Shown here: in pieces, positions 9,725 to 19,890 of the stretch
How positions within the stretch are numbered: position 1 is the first letter of the stretch
Layout of the letters: the number at the start of each line of letters is the position of its first letter
Notes under the pieces: generated by a model
Database searches by the model: none
Told to the model about the DNA's origin: nothing
What the model saw: only the letters and a program-made list of their open reading frames with translations
Made by a program: the position numbers and the translations under genes
DNA from: Oncomelania hupensis
Taxonomy: Eukaryota > Mollusca > Gastropoda > Littorinimorpha > Pomatiopsidae
Length of the DNA: 64,000 nucleotides
Assembly: GCA_036898135.1 (NCBI GenBank)
Contig: CM072514.1
Coordinates: forward strand, 7,843,393-7,907,392
Direction of reading: 5' to 3'

Positions 9725-10546
9725 TTATTTCTAAAAATCTCAGTTGCGTGACGAAACTTTGGAAACCATATTGTGTTATCAGCAGCTTCAAATGGCTGTA
9801 AAACTCACAGTATCTAGATAGAGCAAATCTGCTTAATTTCGCTCAGTTATCAATCTCCCCGCTCATTTCATCTTCCTTTTGCGTGGCCATGATGTAAAAC
9901 TTCAGCAACGTACAGAATGATAGTTACGCGTTTTAAAATTCGTCTAAAATCAGCAAAAGGATTCTAGACGCTTACAGTTATATCTGGGAACTTCCTGATT
10001 TTAAAAGAGCTCAAGAAATAGAATACTTGTCATTTAGAATATCATAGTTCAAGTTTTCACAAAACGGTGCGACGCTCTCACTCTCTTCCTGACGAAAGTC
10101 AAAAGTGCATGTGGCTACCACTGATCTACTTTTTTTGTGCATAAAAACGGAATGGGACAGAATGTTAAAAATGCAAAATTAGAATCTTGACTGTTGCCAG
10201 AGCATATAGAACAAGAATCCTCCCCCAAAATTAGTTAATTTGATATAAAATGTTGTCGCTGTAAAAGTGGTATTTACGGAAGTCGCCCTAATGCTGACAA
10301 AATTGAAGGGCATAATTTATTTATTTCTCCAATATAATGTATCTAAGAACAGTTCCAAATTGTTTCCCGCCTAGTTCATGGGAAGGGGTTCACGATGGCG
10401 CGGTGGATAGGGGAATATCAATGCAAGGGAAGAAACTGTGGGCCAAAATCATAGGTCGACCCGTTTTGGGTCGCCTTATCAACGCAGTACAGAATTTTCA
10501 TACATTACGGCGACAAAAAGTCGCCCTAAATCGCATTAATTTTGTT
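9725..10546. other. No gene recognised
   Basis: AT-rich, unique-looking sequence with only short random open frames. No element family recognised. Confidence 0.5.
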
Positions 10547-10593
<47 letters not shown>

Positions 10594-10690
10594 ATTATTA
10601 TTATTATATATATCTTATATATAAGAGAGAGAGAGAGATAGATAGATAGAGATATATATAGAGATATATAGATATATATAGATAACTACT
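10547..10690. repeat. Simple repeats (TA)n, (TTA)n, (GA)n, (GATA)n
   Basis: A (TA) tract of about 40 bp is followed by ATT units and then GA/GATA tracts. Open frames crossing it are artefacts. Confidence 0.9.
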
Positions 10691-10899
10691 GTGGGTTTAG
10701 TCTAATGAAATGAGTGTGTGCATGTGGCTTTCTGTCAATCAGTATAAAGGTGTATATTCTATCTCTGTTTACTATACTCTTTCATCCACCACCATACACT
10801 TGCTTACAAACAAGGACAAAGTCTACACAGTTATCTCTTTTTGCCCTCTGTTTCACTATTAGCACTTATTCATATATAACAACACATTAAATCATTTAC

Positions 10900-11335
10900 A
10901 TATACATTAACATTAGTTCATACAATTCGATTCACCATATAAACAAGTTCACGCAGATAATGATCAAGTGGCGTATAGGCTATTATGGATTCGGCACTTG
11001 CACAGTCTAAATACTCAGTTGATGTTAAATGTATATGTAATACAAGTCTATCAGTACATCACCTTCTCTTTGAATGCTCAGTTTTAAGAGATATATTTAA
11101 AGTAAATGGACATTGCATAACTGAATATGGACATTCTGTAGACATGGTTCTATATCATCCAAATGTTACAGACATTGTGAAAGTTATTGCTAAATCTCCT
11201 GTTGGTAGACTTTTATAGACTGTTTTTAAATTATGTTGTTAAATAGTTAAAGTGTTTTAAAAGTTACATTTTCAATGTCTAATATCACCTAAATGTGTGA
11301 ACAGACATTAAATTAAAGATTGATTGATTGACTTG
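10900..11335 (+). mobile_element. LINE 3' end (C-terminal zinc-knuckle region) with (TTGA)n tail
   Basis: The frame 10985-11218 ends in a C-X-C...HHLLFEC arrangement (KCICNTSLSVHHLLFEC), the zinc-binding C-terminus of several LINE clades. It is followed by a short 3' UTR and a GATTGATTGATTGA tail (11318-11331). A related C-terminus with the same kind of tail lies on the minus strand at 26101-26470. Confidence 0.55.
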
Positions 11336-11953
11336 CACAGTCAATTGTTACCGCAGAAGTCCTTGTCTCTTTCTCGAGAGGTCACTCGACTCTACTCCTC
11401 ACACTAGTATCGACACAGTCAATGATATCACATCGACGACTTGACGGAGATTCCTGATCTGGCTATTATTTATCAATGACAGTACTCACAGACTTTTAGA
11501 ACACTCCCAGACGCGGAATTATCAGCCGACGTTGGGGACAGAAGCTACACCTGGAAGACGCTGTAAGTCGTTCCGTAGCACAGGTCTGGAGTTTTTTTCG
11601 TCACCGTTGCTGCACGTCTGCACCAGTGATGGTAGACGAAGGAGAGATGAGGCGTTGATGGTGTCCACATCCGGTCTCTAAGACGATGCTATAAGGACAG
11701 CTCCATCAGCCACATACCAGGAGGTTCCACTCCGTACCGGCCCGCTGTATTCTATATACAGCTATAGTATTCCGATAGAAGAATCCCGCTTTCTCAAAGC
11801 ACCAACGAACACGTCCGCTCAACTCAACTGATATGCAACCTCTGACTAACAACAGTTCACAAAACTATATTGTCATTTCGACCGTAAACTTCCGGCATAA
11901 CACAGTGACGTCATAACGTCTACCTAAACAATGTGCGAAATGCGTTCGTTACA
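11336..11953 (-). repeat. LTR-like segment related to the LTR of gypsy element 2
   Basis: On the minus strand it starts TGTAACGAACGCATTTCG (11953) and matches the start of the LTR at 19891 (TGTAACAAACGCTTTTCG) in several blocks: ATGACGTCACT, CCGGAAGT, GTTAGTCAGAG and GCGGGATTCTTCTA/GAATACT. Similarity fades after about 200 bp. No internal gypsy sequence adjoins, so it may be a solo or truncated LTR. The downstream limit is uncertain. Confidence 0.6.
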
Positions 11954-11984
11954 CCAGATTACACCAGATGCGTTCTTTACACCT

Positions 11985-12012
11985 GATGATGATGATGATG
12001 ATTATGATTATG

Positions 12013-12066
<54 letters not shown>
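11985..12066. repeat. (GAT)n/(TTA)n simple repeat
   Basis: GATGATGAT grading into about 50 bp of ATT units. Confidence 0.9.
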
Positions 12067-12069
<3 letters not shown>

Positions 12070-12394
12070 TAGGAATGAAAGAATGTGAACAGGAGAATGA
12101 TCTGCGGATAAGAGGAGGAAGGCACGGAGATAAAGAGGAGTATGGTCTACTGTTTACCGGTACCTGGGTGTTGCTGCTTATGCACATAGGTATTTGCTCA
12201 ACAAGCTGCGCCACCACCACCAGCGCCACCGACAACAGCATGGTTACCGACAACATCTTCTCTAGATCTGAAACAACCGAACAATAAATGATGCATCAAT
12301 TCAAAACATCTTATCCCACAAGTCCTATTACTTTAATACGACCAATGATTTGTTGATCATTGAAATTTAAGTCAAGAACCTCCGGTCCCTTGTG
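12067..12394. other. No gene recognised
   Basis: Short open frames on both strands; none resembles a known family. Confidence 0.5.
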
Positions 12395-12395
12395 T

Positions 12396-12397
<2 letters not shown>

Positions 12398-12470
<73 letters not shown>
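12398..12470. repeat. (AAT)n simple repeat (LINE tail)
   Basis: About 24 AAT units. They produce artefactual poly-I/poly-Y open frames. Confidence 0.9.
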
Positions 12471-12546
12471 GAGTACATTTGTATCGCGCGGTACCTCGCA
12501 AACGGTAAGGAAAGCGAGCTCGCCGCGCTTGACAACACACGTGCAA

Positions 12547-12547
<1 letters not shown>

Positions 12548-12585
<38 letters not shown>

Positions 12586-12612
12586 CACACACACACACAC
12601 ACCCACACACAC
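12548..12612. repeat. (CA)n simple repeat
   Basis: CA dinucleotide tract inside the LINE 3' untranslated region. Confidence 0.9.
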
Positions 12613-13300
12613 GCAAACAGAACACGTATACACTTATCAAATGGTTAAAGAATTACAGTAAAACATGCCCATGCAAAACAACAGATAATATGAATACCAA
12701 GAACCGAGCTGGTGCCGCCACCATCCATGAACAGATGACGTGACTTGGTAAAAGATTACATATGGGGATGGAAGGGAGGGGGAGTGAAAATTATTGAGTT
12801 TGCATGTTAAAAAGGAGGGTCTTTAATTGGCGCTTGAAGGAAGAAAGTGATGGAGCATGTCGGAGTTGCATCGGTAGTGAGTTCCAGGCAGTTGCAGCAG
12901 AGAAAGAGAAAGATCGTTCACCATAGGTCTTTGAGTGAACACGGGCGATATAAAGCAGTCTTGTATCAGAAGAAGAGCGGAGTTGTCTTGCGGGAGAGTA
13001 GACAGAGAGAAGGTCAGTAAAGTATGAGGGGGCAGAACCAGTGAAGAATTTGAAAACAATAGTTGAGAGCTTGTACAAGATGCGAGCTCGAACAGGGAGC
13101 CAATGAAGAGATCGGAGTAGAGGGGTGGCATGGTCTCGTTTTTTAGCTTTAAGAACAAGGCGGGCGGCAGAGTTTTGGACTTTCTGAAGTTTTTCAAGAA
13201 GGTAAAGAGGGGAGCCAGAGAGGAGAGAGTTGCAATAGTCAAGTTTAGATAGAACAAATGCACAGACAAGAGTGTTGGTTGTTTCGGTTGTAAGATATTG

Positions 13301-13960
13301 TCAGATGGATTAGAGGAAACAACTACGGCACGTGTTGTACACTATCGTTAATGTCTGCATCATGTATCCAACAACAAATGATGATGACGATGATGGTGAT
13401 GATGCAGGGGAAGAGGAATATTATCAGGATGAATAGTATAACAAGTAAAAGAAGAGGTAGTAGGTTAATTAAGGTTAACTTATGTTAATAACGATCCTGA
13501 ACTGAGAACAATATCTCTTAGTTTAAACTTAGACTTAGGTGAATTAAGTTAGTTTACATTTAGGCTCTTAGGTTAACTAAGGTTAGTTTAGGTTCTTAGA
13601 TTAATGAAGGTTAATTCAGGGTCTTAAGTTCATAAAGGTTAATGAAGTTTTTCTTTTAAAGCCTAAATGGGGAGGTGAATGAAAAGCGTCACGTTGTTTC
13701 AGAAAGAAACCCCAAAACCAAGTCATTGACCTTTCTTTAACAATCACTTGGAGGGTCTTTTTCCCATTTTCATGATTTAATGCCTCAGTACCGGGTCTAA
13801 CGATCAAGGATCGGCAAAGAAAAGGACAGTGGAGAAGCACAATGTCTGGCATCGCCTTATTTTATAATTGTCTCTTTAAAACAGTGCGGTTAAAGGAACT
13901 ATCTTTGACCAATTCAACGTCACAAACCCTGTTTAAAGTTTTTTTTTTTAATTAAATAGA
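13301..13960. other. Non-coding; contains degenerate TTAGGTTAA-rich block
   Basis: 13455-13650 is rich in degenerate units such as TTAGGTTAA, AAGGTTA and TTTAGGTTC. The rest shows nothing recognisable. The units are too irregular for a telomere. Confidence 0.5.
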
Positions 13961-14288
13961 TCTATATGTACCAGAATAGGTAAGACTTATTCCGACTATA
14001 AAAAGGTAGATTTGGGGATTCCACAAGGATCGATAATTGCTCGCATGTTATTTAATTTGCTAAATTATGACTTGCCCAAAGCATTATCAAATCGTACAAA
14101 TGTTGTACAATATGCAGATGATATTGCTATATGGATAAAAATCTATAAGAAAACATACAAACAAAATAACTGTAAATTACATCCAGAAATTATATCAAAA
14201 TAATTAAAATTCATATCAATGTATATGAAAGAAAATGGACTAGAATTATCTGGAGGAAAAAAAACCCGTATTTAATGCTATTTAATAA
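13961..14288 (+). pseudogene. LINE reverse transcriptase fragment (left half, split by hAT)
   Basis: The frame 14012-14203 reads GIPQGSIIARMLFN, NYDLPKALSNRTN and VVQYADDIAIWIK with the catalytic DD, then, after frame changes, YMKENGLELSGGKK. These are the palm and thumb blocks of a jockey/I-like LINE. The coding similarity stops at the hAT insertion and resumes at 15908. Confidence 0.65.
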
Positions 14289-14293
14289 TGGTC
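14289..14293. repeat. Target-site duplication TGGTC, left copy
   Basis: Five bases directly before the hAT terminal repeat, repeated at 15903-15907. Confidence 0.65.
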
Positions 14294-14784
14294 CACAGGC
14301 GGCGGAAGCCGCTCAGGATTCGGGGGGGGGGGGGGGGGGGGGGCCACACACACATTATATTCACTGACATCAGGGCCAGACCTGGGAAAAGTCGAGGGTG
14401 GAGGTGGGGGTTACAGATTCAGCGAAGGCACGAAGCGCCGAGCCTTCTAGGGGGGGGGGGGGGGGTCCGGGGGCATGCTCCCCCGGATTTTGTTTTTTCA
14501 AGGATGCAAAATGGTGCAATCTGGTGCAATCTGAACCTTGAAAAAACCATCTGTGATAATCTGGGACTTTGAGCTTTTTGAACAATTGAACTGACAAACT
14601 CTGGTGTACAAAAATTATCCTCTGCCCCTCCCTTAAAAATAAAAAAAACACACACACAAACATTTATTTATAAGCAGAGATGTTTTGTATACTATTATTA
14701 TTCACTAGTACTACCTTTTGTTGATCGTTAACGGTATAAAGCTTTACCTTGTAGTTTATGAACATCACCGCCCTGCTTTCACTT

Positions 14785-15333
14785 TCAGTCTTGCTGCACT
14801 AAGTTCCTCGGCATTAGTACCATTTGTGAATTGTATCTTCTGGCAAAACAGTTCACTGCCTCTTTGAAGTCAATATCAACATCCCTGTGCACTTTCAGTA
14901 AAGCAAGTCCATTGAGTCTCTGTTGCCCCATTGTAGAGCGCAGGTAGTTTTTCAGGTTGCGCAACTGACTGTTTGAACGCTCACACTCGGCAGTAGTGAC
15001 AGGCAGAGTGCAAAGGTTCTTTAGCATGATGAACAGGTTGGGATAAAAATCCCTGTCACAATGTTTCAGTGCTTCTGATGCCGTGGATGGGATGATAGCT
15101 GCCGCATTCTCAGCAGCACTTCGCCATTTGCAAACCCACCGTTGGTATTCTGCATCAAGGGTAGCATTGTCTGGTAGGTCAGACTCCCACAACATTGCCA
15201 GCATCACCCCTTCTGGAACCTGCATGAAACCATCCTGGTTGTCTATTAAAGTGCTTGGCACCAGACAGAGACCATCAACTGCTAGACCAGCATTTTTGAA
15301 CCTCGAGTCCAACTCGGTTGACAGGTGTTCCAA
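14785..15333 (-). pseudogene. hAT transposase C-terminal dimerisation domain
   Basis: 182 residues. The C-terminal half has the hAT dimerisation pattern: FYPNLFIMLKNLCTLPVTTA, ECERSNSQLRNLKNYLRSTM and QQRLNGLALLKVHRD. It resembles the ZMYM1/P52rIPK-like branch of the superfamily. The RNase H-like core with its DDE residues is not present upstream, so the gene is a 5'-deleted remnant. The reading direction is opposite to the host LINE. Confidence 0.75.
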
Positions 15334-15902
15334 GAAAGGAATGGCAATGCTAAGCTTGAAATATTCTTATGGATTGGCCGCAGGTGGTTGTCACCGAGTG
15401 TCTGTCGGGATGCTTGACGAGGAGCAATAACACCAGTTGTCAAAGCATTTGCCATTTTGCTGACTTCTTCACTTGTAGTCGAGAAAATTGCTGATATTGA
15501 AAACGGTAGACTGTAAAAACTGACAGCAAATGAAAGTTTTCAAAACGCGACTGTGACGTGCACGATGTCGAAAACTGTCGGACACTCTGATCTACGCTAA
15601 GGCTAACGATTATGACGCGTCGACGGGAAATGATGACGAAGGGACGAACTTATCTCACTGATCAGAGGGTGCTGATGATGATTATGATGATAAACACTTG
15701 TATTGGTTGATTCCATTAGAAGAAAAAAAAATCCTTTGATGCGCTGGCAAAAAAAAACAACAACAACAAAAATACATAACTACTCATTATTAGGGGGGGG
15801 GGGGGGGGCAATATATAAGCCATCCCCCCCCCCAACATTTTTCGGGGGGGGGGGGGGCATGGCCCCCTGCCCCCCCCCTCTCCCCCGCTTCCACCGCCTG
15901 TG
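15334..15902 (-). other. Rest of hAT element, non-coding
   Basis: No transposase core is visible between the remnant ORF and the right terminal repeat. Contains G/C homopolymer tracts at about 15793-15875. Confidence 0.5.
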
Positions 15903-15907
15903 TGGTC

Positions 15908-16010
15908 AGAATCTAAAATGGCTACCAAAATTAGAATTGGATGGTATTCAATCACAATAAACAGAAAGTATTAAGTTTTTAGGAGTATATTTGTCACTAC
16001 TTGTAGACAT
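15908..16010 (+). pseudogene. LINE fragment (right half of the LINE split by hAT)
   Basis: Translates as LPKLELDGIQSQ, then, after a stop, ESIKFLGVYL. This is the thumb block expected next after the ELSGGKK block that ends at 14288. Similarity is lost by about 16010. Confidence 0.6.
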
Positions 16011-16253
16011 ATTGTATACTTTGAAGATGTCACTACTTTCATTATAACTTGGACTGTACATTGTACAGGAAATTTACTTTTGAAGATACTTAATTGTTTT
16101 TCATAAGATTTATAGAAAAGTCTATAGTTGTTTTGATTGATTGCATGTTTGCCATTTCATTGTTGACACTTTAGTACTTTATTGATTTCCTGTTTAAACA
16201 TTTTGATACTTTTATAGTGTTTTTTTGTTGTTTGATCTACATTGTACTTAGCC
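16011..16253. other. AT-rich interval upstream of gypsy element 2 gag
   Basis: No 5' LTR matching 19891-21364 is present here. The 5' end of gypsy element 2 appears to be lost or replaced. Confidence 0.5.
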
Positions 16254-17275
16254 ATGTCTGTTGATTATGATCAGTTGTTCCAATCTTTTATTGCTCAAGC
16301 TACAACTCTGGGTATTCCTGATAAGGAACGTGAAAAATATGTACAGGGTTGTTTTGATCGTCTTGTGAGACAAAGATTAAGAGATGAAAAAGAATTGGAA
16401 GAAGAAACAAAACAGAAAACATTGGTAGTTGAATTAGAAAAAGAGAAAGTTGAATTATCTAAAAAACAAGCAGATGTTGAATTAGAAAAAGAGAAAGTTG
16501 AACTAGCAAATAAACAAGCAGATGTTAAGTTAGCATTAGAATTAGAGAGGGAGAAAACAAAACAAAAGGAACTTGAGTTACGTTCTGAACATAGACCTGA
16601 GGAACAAGATACTGGTTATGGAAACAGAGGTAGAGATAGTCATTCTTTTGGTGCTAGGCCTGTTTATCCCAAGTTGCCTCTTTTCAAAGAAAGACAAGAT
16701 GACATAGATTCATACCTTTTTCGCTTTGAGACTCATGCTACAGCCCTTGGCTGGGATAGAAGCAAATGGGTTACATTTCTTTCAGCTTTGTTAGAAGGTA
16801 ATGCACTGAACTTATACCACAGTCTTGCTGCAAATGGTCCTGTAGATTATCCAACATTGAAATACAATTTGCTTAAGAAATTCCAGTGTACTGCTGAAGG
16901 TTTTCGCAAGAAAATCCGTGAAGTCCGACCAGACTCGATCGAACCTATTCAAACATTTGGTATTGAACTGAACAGTTGTTGATAGGTGGATAGCTTTGTC
17001 CGGTGTTGCTAAAAACATGCAAGGGATTATGAATCTTGTGTTAGGTGAGCAGTTTCTAGAATGTGTGTCACAAGATCTTGCGACTTTCATTCGCGAGCGT
17101 GGACTTGTCACATTGGATGATATGGTTAAAACCACTGAAAGTTATCGTCTTGCTCGTCCCGGAAAGAACTTAGCACGCAAATCGACTGCTACAGTTTTCG
17201 TTTCAGTAGGATCATGTGATGTAGCTGAAGAATCACAAGCTGTTGCTGGCTCTGCAGATTTTCGCGGTGGTTAGT
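16254..17275 (+). pseudogene. Gag of gypsy element 2
   Basis: ATG at 16254 (MSVDYDQLF); the first part is open to 16982, then a frameshift, then 16996-17274. A coiled coil (~residues 40-115) contains a direct repeat of VELEKEKVELxxKQAD. The Gag body follows (YPKLPLFKERQDDIDSYLF, ALGWDRSKWV, LLKKFQCTAEGFRKKIREV, then GEQFLECVSQDLATFIRE). It is clearly homologous to the Gag of element 1 (FVDGKDQIDSYLARFERF). Confidence 0.75.
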
Positions 17276-17580
17276 CAAACTATCGGGGTCGCGGCTATTG
17301 AAGGAATCGTGGTGGTTTTCAAAAGAAAGACCAAACACACTCAGATTCGAACCAAACGGTCGAATGTCGTTTTGATCAAACTCGGGGATCTTACAGACGT
17401 GGACGTGGAGGTGTTCATTTTACACCAATTTTGATAATTGCCCTCTTTGTGATGTTAAAGGTCATGGTCCTAGGCAATGTGCCCTTCGAAATAGTCAAAA
17501 CCCTTGCCCTGTTTGCAAACATTGGTGGTCATACTAGAAAAACGCGTCCCTTTGTTGTAAAGAAAGCCAAAGCTTCAGAT
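17276..17580 (+). pseudogene. Nucleocapsid region with CCHC zinc knuckle
   Basis: In the third frame, 17439-17481 encodes CPLCDVKGHGPRQC, a CX2CX4HX4C knuckle, followed by CPVCKHWW as a possible second, incomplete one. RNA-binding region of Gag. Frames here are broken. Confidence 0.65.
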
Positions 17581-17949
17581 GATAAAATATATAAATCAAG
17601 CTCGGGTTGTGCAGTTGTCCCTGTAGACTCTGAAGTTGTTTCCTCTGTTTTTGATCAGACAGCTGGTCATTTGCATTTGGAAGTTGGTTCTGTAAATTCT
17701 ACTGCTTGCTCAGTTCTGTGAGACACAGGTGCTACCATTTGTGGTGTTCGAAAACGTTTGGTTTCTGATGAGCAGTATGTATCAGGTACTGTCCGTTGTA
17801 CAACTTTTGGTGGAGAGATCAACATCTACCAGCAGGTTAAAGTGGTTGTTTCATGTCCAGATTTTGTTGGAGAGTTGGTTTGTTGTGTTCTTGAGAATCC
17901 AGTTGCTGACTTGATTGTAGGAAATATTCCAGGTTTGATTGTTCAGCAG
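17581..17949 (+). pseudogene. Retropepsin-like protease of gypsy element 2
   Basis: A DTGAT active-site motif follows a stop codon near 17718. Downstream come LVSDEQYVSGTVR, an antiparallel-strand region and the LIVGNIPG end block matching LMIGNIDG in element 1. The ORF is then interrupted by the nested LINE at 17950. Confidence 0.65.
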
Positions 17950-18095
17950 CCCTGATGGCTTCGCTCAGTGTCAAACCAGTCCATTCTCGAATGGCTGCTG
18001 AGGACAGAGAAAGATGGAGTATGCTGGTTAAACGATCATCTGTTGTGCCCCTACGACCTCCGGGTTACGGGACAGGATAGGATAGGATAGGATAG
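17950..18095 (+). mobile_element. Nested (GGATA)n LINE fragment with 5' inversion
   Basis: 17950-17992 is the reverse complement of the LINE segment that immediately precedes the direct part. 17991-18095 is in normal orientation and ends with (GGATA)n. The 13-bp target duplication GATTGTTCAGCAG is perfect (17937-17949 and 18096-18108). This is the classic product of twin priming. It lies between the protease and integrase coding parts of gypsy element 2, so it is younger than that element. Confidence 0.9.
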
Positions 18096-18108
18096 GATTG
18101 TTCAGCAG

Positions 18109-18541
18109 ACCCAAGAGACCCAAGTCGCTGCTGTTGCTGATGTTCCTGTTGCTGCTGTCACTACTCGTGCTCAGGCTAGGTATGCAGGATCTCCCGCACA
18201 AACCTCTTGTCACTGTGTGCGATGCCTTGAAGGTCACTCGTGCTGAGCTTATTCAGTTGCAGAAAGATGATGCTACTTTGCAAGGTTGTTTTAAGTTAGC
18301 TGACTCACGTGAAGAAAAGGTGGTTGGTTCTGCTACTTATACTTTCTATTTTAAAGATGATATTTTGTACAGGAGGTATGAGGAATCCAAGGATATTTTG
18401 CATCAGGTTGTTGTTCCTGAAAAACTTCGTACTTCAATCATGATTGCTGCGCATGATCAACTTTTGGCTGGTCATTGTGGGGTTTGTAGAACTTTGACTA
18501 GGATTCTGTCCCAATTTTTTTTGGCCTGGAGTGTCTGCTGA
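18109..18541 (+). pseudogene. Linker and integrase zinc-binding (H2C2) region, element 2
   Basis: Begins with the TRAQAR linker also seen in element 1 (TRAQAKR), then LIQLQKDDATLQGCF, YRRYEESKDILHQVVVP and AAHDQLLAGHCGV..T. The last is the H2C2 zinc-binding domain that starts integrase. The frame ends at 18541 with a shift into the next ORF. Confidence 0.75.
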
Positions 18542-19145
18542 TGTGAGTACTTATGTTCACGCTTGTGACATTTGCCAGAAAACAATTTCAAAAGGAAAAG
18601 TTCCTCCTGTTCCTTTGGCGACTATGCCTCTTATCTCGACTCCGTTCGAGAGTGTCGCTATTGATCTCATTGGGCCTTTGTCTCCTCCATCTGCTGAAGG
18701 TCACATATATATTCTGACTTTGATTGACTTGGCTACTAGGTTTCCGGAAGCTGTTCCTATGAATGATATTTCTTCTGTTGCAGTTGCTGAAGCTTTGATG
18801 GGTATTTTTTCAAGGTTAGGTTTTCCCAAAGAACTTCTTTCAGATCAAGGTTCTCAGTTTAACTCAGATTTGATGAAACAGTTTCATGCTTTGTGTGGTA
18901 TTCAAGCCATACGTACTTCTCCCTACCATCCTCAAGCAAATGGTGCTCTTGAACGGTTCCATGGCACTTTGAAATCGATGCTTCGGAAGGTTGTTCATTC
19001 TCAACCGAAAGCTTGGCATCGCTATCTTCCTGCATTGCTTTTCGCATGTAGAGAATTGCCGTCGGAGAGTATGGGTTTCAGTCCTTTGGAACTGATGTTC
19101 GGTCGCAAACCGAGAGGTCCAATTTCTCTCATTGCTGATTTCTAG
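18531..19145 (+). CDS. Integrase core of gypsy element 2
   Basis: 204 open residues: CDICQKTISKGKVPPVPL, AIDLIGPLSPPS (first D), LSDQGSQFNSDLMK (second D), SPYHPQANGALERFHGTLKS (E), and FACRELPSESMGFSPLELMF. The whole rve core with its three acidic residues is present in one frame. Stop at 19145 within the linker to the GPY region. It catalyses cDNA insertion when part of a complete element. Confidence 0.85.
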   Translation: MSADVSTYVHACDICQKTISKGKVPPVPLATMPLISTPFESVAIDLIGPLSPPSAEGHIYILTLIDLATRFPEAVPMNDISSVAVAEALMGIFSRLGFPKELLSDQGSQFNSDLMKQFHALCGIQAIRTSPYHPQANGALERFHGTLKSMLRKVVHSQPKAWHRYLPALLFACRELPSESMGFSPLELMFGRKPRGPISLIADF

Positions 19146-19720
19146 ACCGAAGATCACAATTCTAGTGATACATCAGCGAAACCATTGTACACTAACTCTT
19201 TGACTTGAAGAATATTATTTCTGAAGTTTGTGAAATTGCTTCACAAAACTCTGCAGATTCGTCTGTCAAGAACAAAAGGTACTTTGATCGTCGTGCAAAG
19301 GCACGAACTTTTTCTGTCCATGATGAGGTACTTGTTCTTCTTCCCACTGACTCTAACAAACTTCTTATTACATGGTCAGGTCCTTATTTTGTTTAGGAAT
19401 GTCTTCATCCAGATTATAGGATTCTTGTGAAAGGCAAGTCGAAGATTTTCCATTCAAACATGCTCAAACGATATCTTCGTCGTGTTGATGCTGCTGTTGG
19501 TGTTGTTGAGGAGTCTACTACACGGTTGTCAACAGGTGTCTTAGTTGCCTGGTCTTCCATTTTTCCATTGATGCTTCCAAATGTTGAGGTTGTAGAACCT
19601 GAGTGTTGTGTTTCTCGTGTGGATGTTTCTACAGAATGGCATACTGTCCCTACAGTAGGTATTGGCGTTGTTCAGGATGATGGTCCTTGTCCTCTTACAA
19701 GAATTCAAATTCACGCTTGA
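19146..19720 (+). pseudogene. Integrase C-terminal GPY-type region, element 2
   Basis: In two frames: RYFDRRAKARTF, LVLLPTDSNKLLITWSGPYF (stop at 19394), then KIFHSNMLKRYLRR and an acidic tail. It matches element 1 block for block (KVLVLLPTDHNKLLMQWKGP, IYHANLLKLYVER). The expected reverse transcriptase should follow but is absent. Confidence 0.7.
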
Positions 19721-19792
19721 ACCACTTCCAGGTACACAGAATGTGTTCGCGGATCTGTTGTCACGCGCTGATCGTGATCAATCGGTTCCATA
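19704..19792 (+). pseudogene. RNase H C-terminal remnant of element 2
   Basis: The frame gives FKFTLEPLPGTQNVFADLLS and a few more residues before the stop at about 19792. This is the last block of a gypsy RNase H domain (compare YIPGKENHGTDYLTRH at about 34950). It marks the end of the polyprotein and the right border of the RT/RNase H deletion. Confidence 0.75.
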
Positions 19793-19880
19793 GATCAAGG
19801 TTTCGTGGTCGTTGCTGTGTTTTTACATTATCCTCAGAACTTGTAAAAAAGACCCTCGGTCGGTTCTATTTTTCTTTGGC

Positions 19881-19890
19881 AGGAGGGTAG
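19881..19890 (+). other. Polypurine-tract-like sequence
   Basis: AGGAGGGTAG lies directly before the LTR start TGTAACA. This is the expected position for plus-strand DNA priming. Confidence 0.6.

Larger units (their letters stand above)
12395..13300 (-). mobile_element. L2/CR1-like LINE 3' end with (TTA)n tail
   Basis: The minus strand encodes, with one frameshift around 13075, the C-terminal LINE region LSKLDYCNSLLSG, KVQNSAARLVLKAKKRDH, LHWLPVRARILYKL, and SFSFSAATAWNSLPMQLRH ending in LKTLLF. The same order of blocks occurs in the longer L2-like LINE at 29068-30702. After the stop (12791) come a (GT)n tract and then a (TTA)n tail (12398-12470), the usual tail for this family. Truncated upstream near 13300. 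Confidence 0.75.
14294..15902 (-). mobile_element. hAT-type DNA transposon, 1.6 kb, internally reduced
   Basis: It is bounded by near-perfect terminal inverted repeats: CACAGGCGGCGGAAGC at 14294 and, at the right end read on the minus strand, CACAGGCGGTGGAAGC. A 5-bp duplication TGGTC flanks both ends. Long G tracts lie just inside each end. The only coding remnant is the C-terminal half of a hAT transposase on the minus strand (14785-15333). The catalytic core is missing, so it cannot move itself. It splits a LINE whose sequence continues in the right flank. Confidence 0.8.

Noticed and set aside
13455..13650. Interstitial telomere repeat
   Set aside because: Units are too irregular and do not follow TTAGGG.
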